The notes beneath the pieces were generated by a model. That model was not told the origin of the DNA. It saw nothing but the letters and a program-made list of their open reading frames with translations, and ran no database searches. This document shows, in pieces, positions 1 to 8,581 of a stretch of DNA of 64,000 bases. Source of the stretch: Bradyrhizobium sp. AZCC 2262 (GTDB lineage: Bacteria; Pseudomonadota; Alphaproteobacteria; Rhizobiales; Xanthobacteraceae); assembly GCF_036924535.1 (NCBI RefSeq), contig NZ_JAZHRT010000001.1:4030001-4094000 (forward strand), given 5' to 3'. The number at the start of each line of letters is the position of its first letter. The first letter of the stretch is position 1. Both the position numbers and the translations under genes were made by a program.

Positions 1-166
1 TCTTCAGATGGCTCACCGGCACCTTGCCGGGGCGGAAGCCATTGAGCTTCACCTTGTCCTTGAGGTCGACCAGCTTGGCGTCCGCCTTGGCATCGAGATC
101 CGATGCGGGAACGCTGATCTTGAATTCGTGCTTCAATCCCTCGGCGAGGGTTTCGGTGACCTGCAT
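1..166 (-). CDS. tig: Trigger factor, N-terminal part (cut by window edge)
   Basis: This is the first 55 codons of trigger factor, the ribosome-bound chaperone and peptidyl-prolyl isomerase that meets nascent chains at the exit tunnel. The visible start [20 protein letters not shown] and the ribosome-docking signature GFRPGKVP (about residues 44-51) are diagnostic of the family; the remainder lies beyond position 1. The ATG at 166 gives the usual N-terminus. A GC-rich hairpin lies just upstream at 190-210, and tRNA-Leu lies further upstream on the same strand, so the two genes may share a transcript. Confidence 0.93.
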   Translation of the reverse strand, partial: MQVTETLAEGLKHEFKISVPASDLDAKADAKLVDLKDKVKLNGFRPGKVPVSHLK

Positions 167-189
167 GGTGTCAATCTTCTTCCGCTTGC

Positions 190-210
190 GCCGGGCCAGA
201 CAGGCCCGGC
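190..210. other. GC-rich hairpin between tRNA-Leu and tig
   Basis: A perfect 8-bp stem (GCCGGGCC against GGCCCGGC) with a 5-nt loop lies 24 nt upstream of the tig start. There is no T-run, so it is not a canonical terminator. It could be a processing or attenuation structure in a tRNA-tig transcript. The remaining 119 bases towards the tRNA show no other element. Confidence 0.45.
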
Positions 211-329
211 AGTGTCAAATGTTCGAGGCGTAGCCTTGCAGCCTGCGCCGGTGGTTCGGCGGACCTTGGCTCCCCGACCGGGAAACAGGCCCTCCAGTAT
301 TCGTCATGCAAACGCTTGGATAGAGCGCT

Positions 330-414
330 TGGTGCGGGCGGAGGGACTCGAACCCCCACAACTTTCGTCACTGGAACCTAAATCCAGCGCGTCTACCAGT
401 TCCGCCACGCCCGC
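330..414 (-). tRNA. tRNA-Leu (anticodon UAG)
   Basis: The minus strand folds as a class II tRNA. The acceptor arm is GCGGGCG paired with CGCCCGC, the D-arm region is present, and the anticodon stem CTGGA/TCCAG encloses the loop TTTAGGT, giving anticodon UAG. A long variable arm and the T-arm GGGGGTTCGAGTCCC follow. The discriminator is A (position 333) and CCA is encoded (330-332). It decodes CUA and related leucine codons. Confidence 0.95.
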
Positions 415-551
415 GTGAAAAGCATCCATACCCGGCCGCGATGCCGCGGGCGGCGGGCTTATAACATGAGCCTACACCTCCGCAGCAAAAAAATGGCCGT
501 TTTTGACAGCGCCGGGGCAAGGCGTCACAGCTAGGCCAGATACAACAAAAA

Positions 552-1880
552 ATGGTCCGCATTGGTCCGATGGCAAGCCCCAAATTCCCGCTGGATCGAC
601 GCGAAGTAATGGCCGGACTGGGCGCAGCAGTCCTTGCGCCGATCTGGCCCACGGCGGGGCGGGCCCAAGCCCGACCCGCACTCGCGCTGCAAGCTAAAAC
701 CGACAGCGTCGCCCTCCGCCCGAACGCCCCGGCCACGGCGATCTGGTCGCTGCAAGGAGGCGAACTTCGTTTCAAGCGTGGTGAGACCCTCGATATCGCC
801 TTCGGCAACGAACTGCCGGTACCCGCCGTCCTCAACTGGCGAGGGATCGATGGCGTCCCGGCGGCCGAACCGCTGACGGGCCGGCCACCGCTCGCGGCCG
901 GCGGCAAGGAAGTCTTGCAACTGCCGCTACGTCACGCCGGGACCTTCCTGTGCGACCTCAACCTGCTGGGGGACGGACAACCGCGACCGTCGCGGGCACG
1001 GGCGCTGGTCGTCCAGGAAAGCGAAACCGTCGCCGTCGACCGCGACCAGATTCTCCTGATCGAAGACGGGAGGGTCAGGCCCGATGGAACCGCGATGGCA
1101 CCGGGGGTCCCCGGGGACGCCGTGGCCGTGCATACGATTAACGGCCAAACCTCGCTCGATCTCTCAGCCCGCGCCCACGAACGGGTCAGGCTCCGCATCA
1201 TCAGCGGCTGCCAACGCTCTGTTATTGCTATCAAACTGGAGGGGCTTGAGGTCCGCGTGATGGCCATCGACAGCCAGCCATCCGAGCCGTTCCAGGCCCG
1301 CAACGGCGCGCTGGTGCTGCCGCCCGGCGGCCGGGTCGACGCCTTCATCGATCTGACCACGCCGCCGGCCGGCGGCGTGTTGGCGATCCTCCTCCATGAC
1401 GGCAAGGAAGCCCGTCCGATCGGCAAACTCACCGTATCCAGCGAACCGCCGATCCGCCCCGCGCCCCTCCCGCCGGCCCCCCCATTGCCCTCCAACGGCC
1501 TCCCCGAACGGCTCGACCTCAAGAACGCCACCCGGGTCGATCTGGCGCTTGGCGGACCGTCGGGCGACTGGGTGACGCCCGCCAGCTTCGCCGCCACCGC
1601 CCCGCCCGCCTTTCGCGTCAAGGGCGACGGCACCGTAGTGCTGGCGCTGGCCAACCGCGCCGCCATCGCCACCGTCTTCCACCTCCACGGCCATCATTTC
1701 CGGCTGCTGGACCGGCTGGACGATGGCTGGAAACCGTTCTGGCTGGATACGCTGGCGATCGAGCCCGGCCAGACCCAGCGGATCGCGTTCCGCGCCGAAT
1801 ATCCGGGGCGCTATTTGATCGAATCCGTCGCAACCGACTGGGCAGCGCCGCGACTGGTGCGGTGGTACGCTGTCGAATGA
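552..1880 (+). CDS. Multicopper-oxidase-like protein with most copper ligands missing
   Basis: A 442-residue exported protein with a multicopper oxidase fold: an N-terminal twin-arginine-like signal (DRREVMAGLGAAVLAP), then three cupredoxin-like segments (about 45-160, 165-320, 325-442). The third domain keeps an HLHGHH motif (residues 377-382), the hallmark of laccase/CopA-type enzymes. The other motifs are lost: the usual HWHG is NWRG (95-98), the HxH of the second motif is CDL, and the C-terminal HCH segment that carries the type 1 copper cysteine reads LIESV (about 422-426). The type 1 and trinuclear centres therefore cannot both form, and classical oxidase activity is unlikely. The ATG at 570 is an alternative start; neither ATG has a good ribosome binding site. 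It ends 10 nt before the enolase-superfamily gene and may be cotranscribed with it. Confidence 0.75.
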   Translation: MVRIGPMASPKFPLDRREVMAGLGAAVLAPIWPTAGRAQARPALALQAKTDSVALRPNAPATAIWSLQGGELRFKRGETLDIAFGNELPVPAVLNWRGIDGVPAAEPLTGRPPLAAGGKEVLQLPLRHAGTFLCDLNLLGDGQPRPSRARALVVQESETVAVDRDQILLIEDGRVRPDGTAMAPGVPGDAVAVHTINGQTSLDLSARAHERVRLRIISGCQRSVIAIKLEGLEVRVMAIDSQPSEPFQARNGALVLPPGGRVDAFIDLTTPPAGGVLAILLHDGKEARPIGKLTVSSEPPIRPAPLPPAPPLPSNGLPERLDLKNATRVDLALGGPSGDWVTPASFAATAPPAFRVKGDGTVVLALANRAAIATVFHLHGHHFRLLDRLDDGWKPFWLDTLAIEPGQTQRIAFRAEYPGRYLIESVATDWAAPRLVRWYAVE

Positions 1881-1890
1881 GGAGCACGCC

Positions 1891-2976
1891 ATGAGCAAAC
1901 CGGTCCCCGCCATCCGCAGCGTCAGAGCGCGAGCCGTCGTGGTGCCGCTCGCGCGCCCCGTCAAGAACGCCTTTGGCGTGATCGATGTCGGGCCGCTGGT
2001 CCTGATCGATGTCGAAACCGATCAGGGCGTTACCGGCCACGCCTACATCTTCGCCTACAGCAAGCTGACGCTGAAGCCGCTGGTTCACCTGATCGAGGAG
2101 ATCGGGCGGGAGCTGACCGGCAAGCCGGTTGCGCCCTACGACCTGATGGCGGTGATGGACGCAAAGTTCCGCCTGCTCGGTTGGCAGGGCCTCGTCGGCA
2201 TGGCGGTATCAGGCCTCGACATGGCCTATTGGGACGCGCTCGGCCAGGTTGCAGGTCGGCCAGTGGCCGAGCTGCTCGGCGGCTCAGCGCGGCCGATCAG
2301 AGCCTACGACAGCTATGGCGTGGTCGATCCCACAGCCGACGAGAAGGCGCTGCGCCGCTCGCTGGAGCAGGGCTTTCGCGGCATCAAGATCAAGGGCGGC
2401 GACGGCGATGCCGCCAACGACGAGCGGGTCGTCAAGGCCGTGCGCGCCCTGCTCGGCCCGGACATTGCGCTGATGATCGACTTCAACCAGTCGCTCGATC
2501 CCGCTGAAGCGGCGCGCCGCATCGCCCGCCTCGAACCTTACGATCTGCACTGGATCGAAGAACCCGTGCCACAGGAAAACCTGTCGGGGCACGCCAAAGT
2601 GCGCGAGACCTCGCCGACGCCGATCCAGGCCGGCGAAAACTGGTGGTTCCCGCGCGGCTTTGCGGAAGCGATCGAAGCCGGCGCCAGCGATTTCATCATG
2701 CCCGATCTGATGAAGTGCGGCGGCGTCACCGGCTGGCTGCAGGTCGCGGCGCAGGCGCAAGCTGCCAACATTCCGATGTCGAGCCATCTGTTCGCCGAAG
2801 CCAGCGCCCACATGCTCGCGGTGACGCCAACCGCGCACTGGCTCGAATTCCTCGACTTTGCCAGCGTCATCCTCGCCCATCCCGCCAAGATCGTCGACGG
2901 CACGGTCACCGCGCGAGGCCCGGGGCTTGGACTGGAGTGGAATGAAACGGCGGTAGCGAAATATCTGGTCGTGTAG
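1891..2976 (+). CDS. Mandelate racemase/muconate lactonizing enzyme family protein
   Basis: A 361-residue enolase-superfamily enzyme of the mandelate racemase subgroup. It has the capping N-terminal domain and a TIM-like barrel. The catalytic set is visible with mandelate-racemase spacing shifted by two residues: KxK at K166/K168, metal ligands D197, E223 and E249, the D272-H299 dyad, and E303. Such enzymes abstract an alpha proton from a carboxylate substrate using Mg2+; both a lysine and a histidine base are present, so racemisation or acid-sugar dehydration is chemically possible. The substrate cannot be inferred. A GAGGAG-like ribosome binding site precedes ATG 1891. Its TAG stop lies inside the palindromic repeat at 2973. 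Confidence 0.88.
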   Translation: MSKPVPAIRSVRARAVVVPLARPVKNAFGVIDVGPLVLIDVETDQGVTGHAYIFAYSKLTLKPLVHLIEEIGRELTGKPVAPYDLMAVMDAKFRLLGWQGLVGMAVSGLDMAYWDALGQVAGRPVAELLGGSARPIRAYDSYGVVDPTADEKALRRSLEQGFRGIKIKGGDGDAANDERVVKAVRALLGPDIALMIDFNQSLDPAEAARRIARLEPYDLHWIEEPVPQENLSGHAKVRETSPTPIQAGENWWFPRGFAEAIEAGASDFIMPDLMKCGGVTGWLQVAAQAQAANIPMSSHLFAEASAHMLAVTPTAHWLEFLDFASVILAHPAKIVDGTVTARGPGLGLEWNETAVAKYLVV

Positions 2977-3056
2977 GATGGGTGGAAGCGTAGCGATACC
3001 CATCATCTCCTGCAGCCGCGAAGGCGATGGGTATCGCTTCGCTCCACCCATCCTAC
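2973..3056. repeat. Intergenic palindrome (GTAGGATGGGTGG family)
   Basis: Two roughly 30-bp arms, beginning GTAGGATGGGTGG and ending CCACCCATCCTAC, flank a spacer of about 20 bp. The element fills the gap between two convergent genes and contains the stop codon of the upstream one. It probably acts as a bidirectional transcription end, though no T-run is present. A single shorter unit of the same kind lies at 7457-7491. Confidence 0.8.
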
Positions 3057-3059
3057 GAA

Positions 3060-4559
3060 CTAATACTCGATGCCGAACTCATCATAGAGCCGCCGGAACA
3101 CCGCGGGCAGCACTTCCGGCAGATCCTCTGCGATCAATCCCGGCCCCGCCTCGCCCGCGGCTTCGCCGTGCATCCAGACGCCGATGCAGGCAGCCTCGAA
3201 TGCCGGCACGCCTTGCGCCAGAAACGCCGCGATCATTCCCGCCACCACGTCCCCCGCGCCGGCGGTGGCCAGCCAGGGCGGTGCGTTGGACGCGATGCTG
3301 GCGCGGCCATCCGGGGACGCCACTACCGTATCCGGCCCCTTCAGCAGCACCACCGCGCCGCAGCGTTCGGCGGCGTCGCGCACCCTCTCCAGTTTGGAGC
3401 GGCCGGGATGCTTGTTGCTGATATCGCTGAACAGGCGCGGAAACTCGCCCTCATGCGGGGTCAGGACGACGTGGGCGTCGGCGGCGGCCTTGATCGATTC
3501 AAACAGCCGCTCGGGCGCCTCGGCAAAACTCGTCAGCGCGTCGGCGTCGAGCACAAGGCCGCGTTTCGCCGACAGTGCCGTGTGGACGAAATCGCGCGTC
3601 CGCCCGCTGACGCCGGCGCCCGGCCCGATCACGATCGCATTGAGCCGCTTGTCGTCGAGCAGTTCGGCGAACTGGATTGCATTGTCGATCACGCGCACCA
3701 TGACCGCCGTCAGCGCGGTGGCATTCACCGCGAGCGCATCGCGCGGCGAGGCCACCGTGACGAGGCCAGCCCCTGCCCGCAGAGCGCCGCGGGCCGCGAG
3801 CCGCGCCGCGCCGGTGGATGCCAGTTCGCCGGACAGCACGACCGTGTGGCCGCGGGCGTATTTGTGGCCGTCGATGTCAGGCACGGGGAAAGATTTTTGC
3901 CAGCTCTGCGGCACGTTCTCGAACGTGTGCGGCCGGATCTCCTCGAGCACATGCGCATCGATACCGATGTCGGCGACGCGGACACGGCCGCAATGTTTCC
4001 GTCCCGGCATCAGCAGATGCGCCGGCTTGCGGCGGAAGAAGGTCACGGTCTCCACGGCGTTGATCGCAGCGCCCATCACCGCGCCCGACGTGCCGTTGAT
4101 CCCGCTTGGCAGGTCGACGGCGAGCACCGGCGCGCCATTGGCGTTGACCGCCTCGATCATTTCGAGCGGGTCGCCCTTGACGGGCCGATTGAGCCCGGCA
4201 CCGAACAGCGCGTCGATGATCAGCGCCGGCTTGCCGATCGCCTGCGGATTGAAAGGCAGCACCGGATACTTCCAGCCGCGCGCGGCGAGCGCCGCGTCAC
4301 CCTGCAGGCTGTCGCGCTCGCACAGCAGGATGATCGAGACATCACGGCCGCGCGCCGCCAGTTCGGCCGCTGCCACAAACCCGTCGCCGCCATTGTTGCC
4401 GCGGCCGGCGACCACCATGATCGCTCCTTCCTCGACAAGACCCATCGCAGCTTCGGCCACGGCCTGCCCGGCGCTCATCATCAGCGCGAAGCCGGGCGTG
4501 CCGGCGGTGATCGTCAGCCGGTCGGCACGCTCCATCTCAGTGGTGGTCAAAACTTCCAT
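3060..4559 (-). CDS. nnr: Bifunctional NAD(P)HX epimerase / ADP-dependent NAD(P)HX dehydratase
   Basis: A 499-residue fusion of the YjeF_N epimerase domain (about 1-215) and the ribokinase-like YjeF_C dehydratase domain (about 230-495). It repairs hydrated NADH and NADPH: the first domain interconverts R and S hydrates, the second dehydrates the S form at the cost of ADP. Visible motifs are the Rossmann-like VVAGRGNNGGDGF in the first half, and IVIGPGAG, VLTPHEGEF, LLKGPDTVV and the catalytic AGAGDVVAGM in the second. Length is normal for the fused bacterial enzyme. The gene lies divergent from glnB, possibly coincidentally. Confidence 0.93.
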   Translation of the reverse strand: MEVLTTTEMERADRLTITAGTPGFALMMSAGQAVAEAAMGLVEEGAIMVVAGRGNNGGDGFVAAAELAARGRDVSIILLCERDSLQGDAALAARGWKYPVLPFNPQAIGKPALIIDALFGAGLNRPVKGDPLEMIEAVNANGAPVLAVDLPSGINGTSGAVMGAAINAVETVTFFRRKPAHLLMPGRKHCGRVRVADIGIDAHVLEEIRPHTFENVPQSWQKSFPVPDIDGHKYARGHTVVLSGELASTGAARLAARGALRAGAGLVTVASPRDALAVNATALTAVMVRVIDNAIQFAELLDDKRLNAIVIGPGAGVSGRTRDFVHTALSAKRGLVLDADALTSFAEAPERLFESIKAAADAHVVLTPHEGEFPRLFSDISNKHPGRSKLERVRDAAERCGAVVLLKGPDTVVASPDGRASIASNAPPWLATAGAGDVVAGMIAAFLAQGVPAFEAACIGVWMHGEAAGEAGPGLIAEDLPEVLPAVFRRLYDEFGIEY

Positions 4560-4754
4560 GCCGAATCCTCGATCCGTCAGCCTTTTCTGGAGGCATATCG
4601 CCGCTGCGCCCCACGGTTCGCCGCCCTCGTCTGCACATGATTTGATCTGTTTGCCTATTTCTCAGGCTACGCTATCATGCCGTGTCCGGCTCCACCTCTT
4701 CCACCTGCCTGTTAAAAGTCTGATAACGTTCCGAAATCAGCCCGCGTTAACAAC

Positions 4755-4772
4755 TTGGCATAGACCCTGCTT
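4755..4772 (+). promoter_or_regulatory. Sigma-54 promoter of glnB
   Basis: TTGGCATAGACCCTGCTT carries the invariant GG (4757-4758) and GC (4769-4770) with exactly 10 bp between them, matching the -24/-12 consensus TGGCAC-N5-TTGC. The predicted start is about 4782, giving a 5' leader near 150 nt. Rhizobial glnB is known to be NtrC/sigma-54 dependent, with an additional promoter. I could not recognise a clear NtrC site in 4560-4750. Nothing else is evident in the 373-base gap 4560-4932. Confidence 0.72.
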
Positions 4773-4830
4773 TTGAGGAAGCCGATCAGAAAACCGAGCT
4801 CATGATCGTCGCAGTTAGCGGCAATTGTGA

Positions 4831-5271
<441 letters not shown>

Positions 5272-5411
5272 GCCGGGTGCTATCCGAATTTTGCGACTAA
5301 AAAACAAGAAAAGGGCTGCCTCGGCGGCCTGATTTCGTTCGCGCAATCTCACCGGATCGTTTGCGAAGAGTCGTGTCCTGGAAACCGTCCCGTAAGCCAA
5401 AAGGGGTATTC

Positions 5412-6821
5412 ATGAAGACCGCCAAAGACGTCCTGAAATCGATCAAGGACAACGACGTAAAATACGTCGACCTGCGCTTCACCGATCCGCGCGGCAAGTG
5501 GCAGCACGTAACCTTCGATGTCAGCATGATCGAAGAGGACACCTTTGCCGAAGGCCAGATGTTCGACGGTTCTTCGATCGCCGGCTGGAAGGCGATCAAC
5601 GAATCCGACATGTGCCTGATGCCCGACCCGGTCACCGCGACGATCGACCCGTTCTTCGCCGAGACCACCATGGTCATCGTATGTGACGTGCTGGAGCCGA
5701 CCACCGGCGAGCCCTACAACCGCGACCCCCGTGGCATCGCCAAGAAGGCCGAGGCGATGGTGAAATCGTCGGGCGTAGGCGACACCGTGTTCTTCGGACC
5801 CGAGGCCGAGTTCTTCGTGTTCGACGACGTGCGCTACCAGACCACCCCCTACAACACCGGCTTCAAGCTCGACTCCTCGGAACTGCCGATCAATTCGGAC
5901 ACCGAATATGAGGGCGGCAATCTCGGCCACCGCATCCGCACCAAGGCCGGCTACTTCCCCGTGCCTCCGCAGGACTCGGTGCAGGACATGCGCTCGGAAA
6001 TGCTCGGCGCCATGGCCAAGATGGGCGTCAAGGTCGAGAAGCATCACCACGAAGTCGCTTCCGCCCAGCACGAGCTCGGCATGAAGTTCGACACCATGAC
6101 GCTGATGGCCGACCAGATGCAGATCTACAAATACTGCATCCACCAGGTCGCCCACATCTACGGCAAGACCGCCACCTTCATGCCGAAGCCGGTCTATGGC
6201 GACAACGGCTCGGGCATGCACTGCCACCAGTCGATCTGGAAGGACGGCAAGCCGGTGTTCGCCGGCAACAAATACGCCGACCTCTCGGAGACCTGCCTCC
6301 ACTACATCGGCGGCATCATCAAGCACGCCAAGGCGATCAACGCCTTCACCAACCCGTCGACCAACTCCTACAAGCGCCTGGTCCCGGGCTATGAAGCCCC
6401 GGTGCTGCTCGCCTACTCCGCGCGCAACCGCTCGGCCTCCTGCCGCATTCCCTACACGGCAAACCCGAAAGCCAAGCGCGTCGAAGTTCGCTTCCCCGAC
6501 CCGATGGCCAATCCCTATCTCGGCTTTGCCGCGATGCTGATGGCCGGCCTCGACGGCGTCAAGAACAAGATCGATCCGGGCCCGGCGATGGACAAGGACC
6601 TCTACGATCTGCCGAAGGAAGAGCTGAAGCAGATCCCGACGGTGTGCGGCTCGCTTCGCGAGGCGCTGGAAAACCTCGACAAGGACCGCGCCTTCCTCAA
6701 GGCCGGCGGCGTGTTCGACGACGACTTCATCGACAGCTTCATCGAGCTGAAGATGACCGAAGTCGAGCGCTTCGAAATGACCCCGCATCCGGTCGAGTTC
6801 GACATGTACTATTCGCAGTGA
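5412..6821 (+). CDS. glnA: Glutamine synthetase type I
   Basis: A 469-residue dodecameric GSI that condenses glutamate and ammonia with ATP. Landmarks are the beta-grasp domain ([16 protein letters not shown]), the [10 protein letters not shown] metal-binding segment, [10 protein letters not shown], the NRSASCRIP nucleotide loop, and the adenylylation site (MDKDLYDLP; the tyrosine is modified by GlnE). The ATG at 5412 has AAAAGGGG upstream and gives the normal N-terminus [20 protein letters not shown]. It follows glnB and ends at a strong intrinsic terminator. Confidence 0.97.
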   Translation: MKTAKDVLKSIKDNDVKYVDLRFTDPRGKWQHVTFDVSMIEEDTFAEGQMFDGSSIAGWKAINESDMCLMPDPVTATIDPFFAETTMVIVCDVLEPTTGEPYNRDPRGIAKKAEAMVKSSGVGDTVFFGPEAEFFVFDDVRYQTTPYNTGFKLDSSELPINSDTEYEGGNLGHRIRTKAGYFPVPPQDSVQDMRSEMLGAMAKMGVKVEKHHHEVASAQHELGMKFDTMTLMADQMQIYKYCIHQVAHIYGKTATFMPKPVYGDNGSGMHCHQSIWKDGKPVFAGNKYADLSETCLHYIGGIIKHAKAINAFTNPSTNSYKRLVPGYEAPVLLAYSARNRSASCRIPYTANPKAKRVEVRFPDPMANPYLGFAAMLMAGLDGVKNKIDPGPAMDKDLYDLPKEELKQIPTVCGSLREALENLDKDRAFLKAGGVFDDDFIDSFIELKMTEVERFEMTPHPVEFDMYYSQ

Positions 6822-6864
6822 TCTCAGGCGGGATACCCCGCCGACATCACCGCCCGAGAAATGC

Positions 6865-6898
6865 AAAAGGCGCTCCGTCTGGGGCGCCTTTTGTTTTT
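6865..6898 (+). terminator. Intrinsic terminator of glnA
   Basis: An AAAAGGCGC...GCGCCTTTT hairpin is followed by GTTTTT, 43 nt after the glnA stop codon. Confidence 0.88.
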
Positions 6899-7016
6899 GC
6901 GCCGTCGCCCGCTAATGCGCCTTGAGTGCTCGGGAATGGCAACCCGCAAGGCGAGCCACGTACCAGGATGAGCCGCGTGCGGCACGGTCAACTAGCTACA
7001 TCCGCGGCGTGGTGGA

Positions 7017-7411
7017 TCATCGCTCTCGCGTCACCGCAGTGAGATTCATCGTCAGCAACGCGCCCGCCTTGGGGAGTTCCTGAACGCCAATCACCGTGCG
7101 CGCCGGCCTGCGATCTCCCATGATCTCGACATAGGCAGCGTTCATCTCTCGAAGTCGGACATGTGCTGCAGGAAGATATTGATGTGAGTAACATGGCTGA
7201 GGTCGGAGCCCACGGCCTCGAGCATCACGACGAACGATTTCAGGATTTGCCGTGTCTGGGCGCCAATGTCGCCCGCCAATTGTCCGGTCGCCGGATCGAC
7301 GCCGGCCGTTCCTCCAATCGATATGTGTTCACCAACCTTGGCGATGTGACTGTAGGGACCGATTGGCGTTGGCGTATTCGGCGGTGTGAGCGTCTCCACG
7401 CGAGATTTCAT
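7017..7411 (-). pseudogene. RidA family deaminase, interrupted by a single frameshift
   Basis: The first 89 codons read as a RidA/YjgF enamine/imine deaminase (GPYSHIAKVGEHISIGGTAG, TRQILKSFVVMLEAVG, VTHINIFLQHMSDFE) and then hit a stop at about 7142. One base earlier in frame, the expected C-terminus continues (MNAAYVEIMGDRRPARTVIG, then VQELPKAGALLTMNLTAVT) to a TGA at 7017. A one-base loss near 7146-7151, in a CTCTC tract, restores the family reading if reversed. It is either a recent pseudogene or a sequencing error. The truncated product lacks the arginine segment that forms the active site. Confidence 0.8.
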
Positions 7412-7456
7412 GTGCCTGCCCTGCTTTGTGAATCCTCAAGCAACTCGCCGCCATTC

Positions 7457-7491
7457 GTAGGGTGGGCGGAGTAAAGCGATATCCATCCTAC
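7457..7491. repeat. Single unit of the GTAGG(A/G)TGGG palindrome family
   Basis: GTAGGGTGGGCGGAG...ATATCCATCCTAC is a half-size copy of the element at 2973-3056, with imperfect complementary ends. It lies behind the ridA promoter region in a 306-base stretch (7412-7717) without a gene. Confidence 0.65.
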
Positions 7492-7512
7492 ATCTTAAGC
7501 TTCAGACACGCG

Positions 7513-7546
7513 AAAGGCGCTTCCAATAGAAGCGCCTTTTGATTTT
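7513..7546 (+). terminator. Strong terminator with no gene in front of it
   Basis: AAAGGCGCTTC and GAAGCGCCTTT pair around a short loop, followed by TGATTTT, pointing rightward. The nearest upstream rightward gene, glnA, already has its own terminator. It may be left over from a deleted gene or end a small transcript. Confidence 0.7.
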
Positions 7547-7717
7547 GCGGCGGCCAATTCCGCTCATACTCAGAGCGAACCGGGGTTCCGCATGACCTTG
7601 TGGTTCCCGAACCCCAGTGAAATCAAGACTTCGCCCAAATCGTGGCGGTGATTGTCGCTTTTCGACCTCGCTGGCGGGGTACTGGTGCACGGGAACAATA
7701 AGAGGTGGCATCCCCCA

Positions 7718-8470
7718 ATGGCGACAAAAGACGGCTTCCAGCTGGATCGTCCTCCTATCTTTCTCTCCGAACCTGCCGAAGAAATCGGGCAGCCGGATAT
7801 CGGGAAAGTTTGGAAAAGATCAGTTGTCTCGTCGCGAATCCTCACGATGAGTATTTGGGCTGTAACGGCAACAGCGATCGGTATCGCTATCCTGTCGGTG
7901 GAAAATCCAGTCGCGCTCGTTGCGGACTTCACGGCTTCGTGGGTCGACAAACCGGCGCTTCAGCCTGTCACCGATCCGTCGACGTCATCAATTCAATCAA
8001 TCGCTGGCACTCAGGATTCGGCGACGACGACAGGCGAGGCGCGGGCGCGTGAAGAAATTGCTGCAGTTTCTGAACCTGCCGATCAGAATCAAGCCGCGAT
8101 CGTTCAGCCGCCGGTCACCGAGATCGCTCAGCCGCCAGCCCAAGCCTTGTTGAAGGAATTCGAAGCCTGGGCGGCCAAGCAAGATTCACGGGCAGAGGCC
8201 GTGCCCGTGGAGCCCGCGCAAGCCGCCCCAGTGCAGGTTGCACAGGCTGCCCCAGTTCAGGCCCAGCCCACGAAAAAGCATCGACGGGCCCGGTCCGTCC
8301 ACAATGCACGAGCAGAGATCCGACCCCAGCGAATTCATCGAGTGAGGACCCGGGAAGAGCAAAATGCACGGGCCGAGGTCCCGGCCGTACCTGACGCCCG
8401 AGCACCGGAGCAGCCAGTGCAAAATGCCCAGACACCATCGCTCTTCCAAAGCTTGGGTTGGCGCAATTAG
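7718..8470 (+). CDS. Hypothetical single-pass membrane protein, Pro/Ala/Gln-rich tail
   Basis: A 250-residue protein of unknown function. The N-terminal cytoplasmic segment (about 50 residues, acidic) is followed by one membrane helix (about 55-78, ILTMSIWAVTATAIGIAILS). The long periplasmic region is low-complexity and rich in alanine, proline and glutamine, with a basic patch (KKHRRARSVH) and a C-terminal QSLGWRN. I chose ATG 7718 (MATKDGFQLDRPP), with AGAGGTGG about 10 nt upstream, over an earlier start at 7652. It may be an envelope protein anchored in the inner membrane. Confidence 0.7.
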   Translation: MATKDGFQLDRPPIFLSEPAEEIGQPDIGKVWKRSVVSSRILTMSIWAVTATAIGIAILSVENPVALVADFTASWVDKPALQPVTDPSTSSIQSIAGTQDSATTTGEARAREEIAAVSEPADQNQAAIVQPPVTEIAQPPAQALLKEFEAWAAKQDSRAEAVPVEPAQAAPVQVAQAAPVQAQPTKKHRRARSVHNARAEIRPQRIHRVRTREEQNARAEVPAVPDARAPEQPVQNAQTPSLFQSLGWRN

Positions 8471-8581
8471 GTCTCGGATTACGGTGCACTTGACTCGCGG
8501 TCTCATGAAGCTGACGCGCATCAACTAGTGCAGCGTCGGCGCAATTGCGCTTGCCACATGGCGACGCCGCAACCAGACCCG

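Noticed and set aside
3027..4776. Two long plus-strand frames opposite nnrDE
   Set aside because: The minus-strand protein has both enzyme domains with intact motifs; the plus frames show none.
5349..6866. Long open frame on the minus strand opposite glnA
   Set aside because: It mirrors the strongly coding glnA frame and is rich in His, Val, Asp and Arg in the manner of antisense GC-rich DNA; no domain is recognisable.
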